A stretch of DNA of 64,000 bases from a virus. A program made the position numbers and the translations under genes. Location: the IMG/VR virus record IMGVR_UViG_3300030099_006944, positions 123,356 through 187,355 of that record; one strand, 5' to 3'. The notes under the pieces are model-generated. The model saw nothing but the letters and a program-made list of their open reading frames with translations. It did no database searches and was not told the origin of the DNA. Below, one piece after another: positions 63,657-64,000 of the stretch; positions within the stretch are counted from its first letter, which is position 1; each line of letters opens with the position of its first letter.

Positions 63657-64000
63657 ATGGCTATTGACTTTAAGACACTCAACTCTGTACTTCCTTTCAT
63701 TCTTGACGCTAAGTTCCCTGTTCTTATCCGTGGTCGGCACGGTATCGGTAAATCCGCTATCGTATATCAGATTGCAAAAGACCGTGGTCTGCCTGTCATT
63801 GAGCGTCGTGCCTCTCAAATGACCGAAGGTGACTTACTTGGTCTACCGAAGGTAGAAGGTAACGTCACAAAGTGGCTTGCTCCCGAATGGTTACACCAAG
63901 CATGCAATGAGCCAGCAATCCTATTCCTCGATGAAGTAGACCGTGCAACTATGGAAGTTCGCCAAGGTATCTTCGAGTTGTGCGACAGCCGGAAGATCGC
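63657..64000 (+). CDS. MoxR-type AAA ATPase (5' part, cut by window end)
   Basis: ATG 63657 with ATGGAGGTCAATC. MAIDFKTLNSVLPFILDAKFPVLIRGRHGIGKSAIVYQIAKDRGLPVIERRASQMTEGDLLGLPKVEGNVTKWLAPEWL then AILFLDEVDRATMEVRQGIFELCDSRKI. Walker A is RGRHGIGKS, Walker B ILFLDEVDR, and the sensor region follows. MoxR ATPases remodel protein complexes, typically with a VWA-domain partner encoded downstream, which the window does not reach. Confidence 0.88.
   Translation, partial: MAIDFKTLNSVLPFILDAKFPVLIRGRHGIGKSAIVYQIAKDRGLPVIERRASQMTEGDLLGLPKVEGNVTKWLAPEWLHQACNEPAILFLDEVDRATMEVRQGIFELCDSRKI

Noticed and set aside
1-64000. Prophage integrase, attachment site or insertion sequence
   Set aside because: No integrase, transposase, terminal inverted repeats or att-like duplication at the tRNA-Gly was seen. 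The tRNA and tmRNA look like phage cargo, not an integration target.

Overview
The window looks like part of a large tailed dsDNA bacteriophage genome, probably a myovirus with T4-type replication and baseplate affinities and a Gram-negative host. The host type is inferred from phage-encoded lipoproteins, a secreted trypsin-like protease and a peptidoglycan amidase. Every supported gene is on the + strand, packed with ATGA or few-base overlaps. No capsid or terminase gene is visible, so this is only part of the genome. No sequence search was possible; all names rest on motifs and domain order read from the sequence.

Layout. (1) 1-10.3 kb: tail and baseplate genes (tape measure, a gp53-like wedge protein, very large structural proteins), with no consensus promoter inside. 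(2) 10.3-25.4 kb: replication and nucleotide metabolism. This holds a compact family A DNA polymerase, a tubulin/FtsZ-like protein, a gp32-like SSB, an FKBP isomerase, UvsX/RecA, a 5'-3' exonuclease, a DnaB-type helicase, a monomeric B12-dependent ribonucleotide reductase, an HC1-like protein, a GroES-like co-chaperonin, ThyX, a nucleotidyltransferase-like protein and a J-domain protein. (3) 25.4-32.1 kb: a complete tmRNA, tRNA-Gly, a lipoprotein, ClpS, a SprT-protease/DNA-methyltransferase fusion and a mosaic Lys-rich protein. (4) 32.1-42.5 kb: UV-damage endonuclease, a possible restriction-modification pair, a GHKL ATPase, a DnaE-type DNA polymerase III alpha, dUTPase and a ribbon-helix-helix protein. 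(5) 42.6-52.2 kb: ClpP, an endolysin, an internal-virion-like protein, GroEL, glutaredoxin, a metalloprotease, a cupin and a secreted trypsin-like protease. (6) 52.16-52.65 kb: an AT-rich noncoding region with six iteron-like repeats. (7) 52.6-64 kb: eleven short operons of tiny genes, dominated by about two dozen paralogues that begin with Met-Lys-Val-Gly-Asp-Leu-Val. The same block has two zinc-knuckle paralogues, an RNA polymerase alpha-CTD-like protein and, at the edge, a MoxR-type AAA ATPase.

Two promoter families divide the window. Class 1 (15 sites, 12.7-46.4 kb) is TTGACA, 17 bp, TATATT with GT just before the -10; several carry individual palindromes in the spacer. Class 2 (11 sites, 52.6-63.6 kb) has GA before a TACATT-like -10 and a conserved ATAACC leader. 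Ten of the class 2 sites carry a GGACA-N5-TGTCC palindrome, in nine cases abutting the -35, as expected of a shared regulator.

The strongest system-level signal is a phage-borne proteostasis set: tmRNA, ClpS, ClpP, GroEL, GroES, a J-domain protein, an FKBP isomerase and several proteases. The most unusual signal is the expanded GDLV array. In it the C-terminal Leu-Glu-Val-Ile codons of one gene are also the Shine-Dalgarno and start of the next, giving a self-propagating gene cassette.
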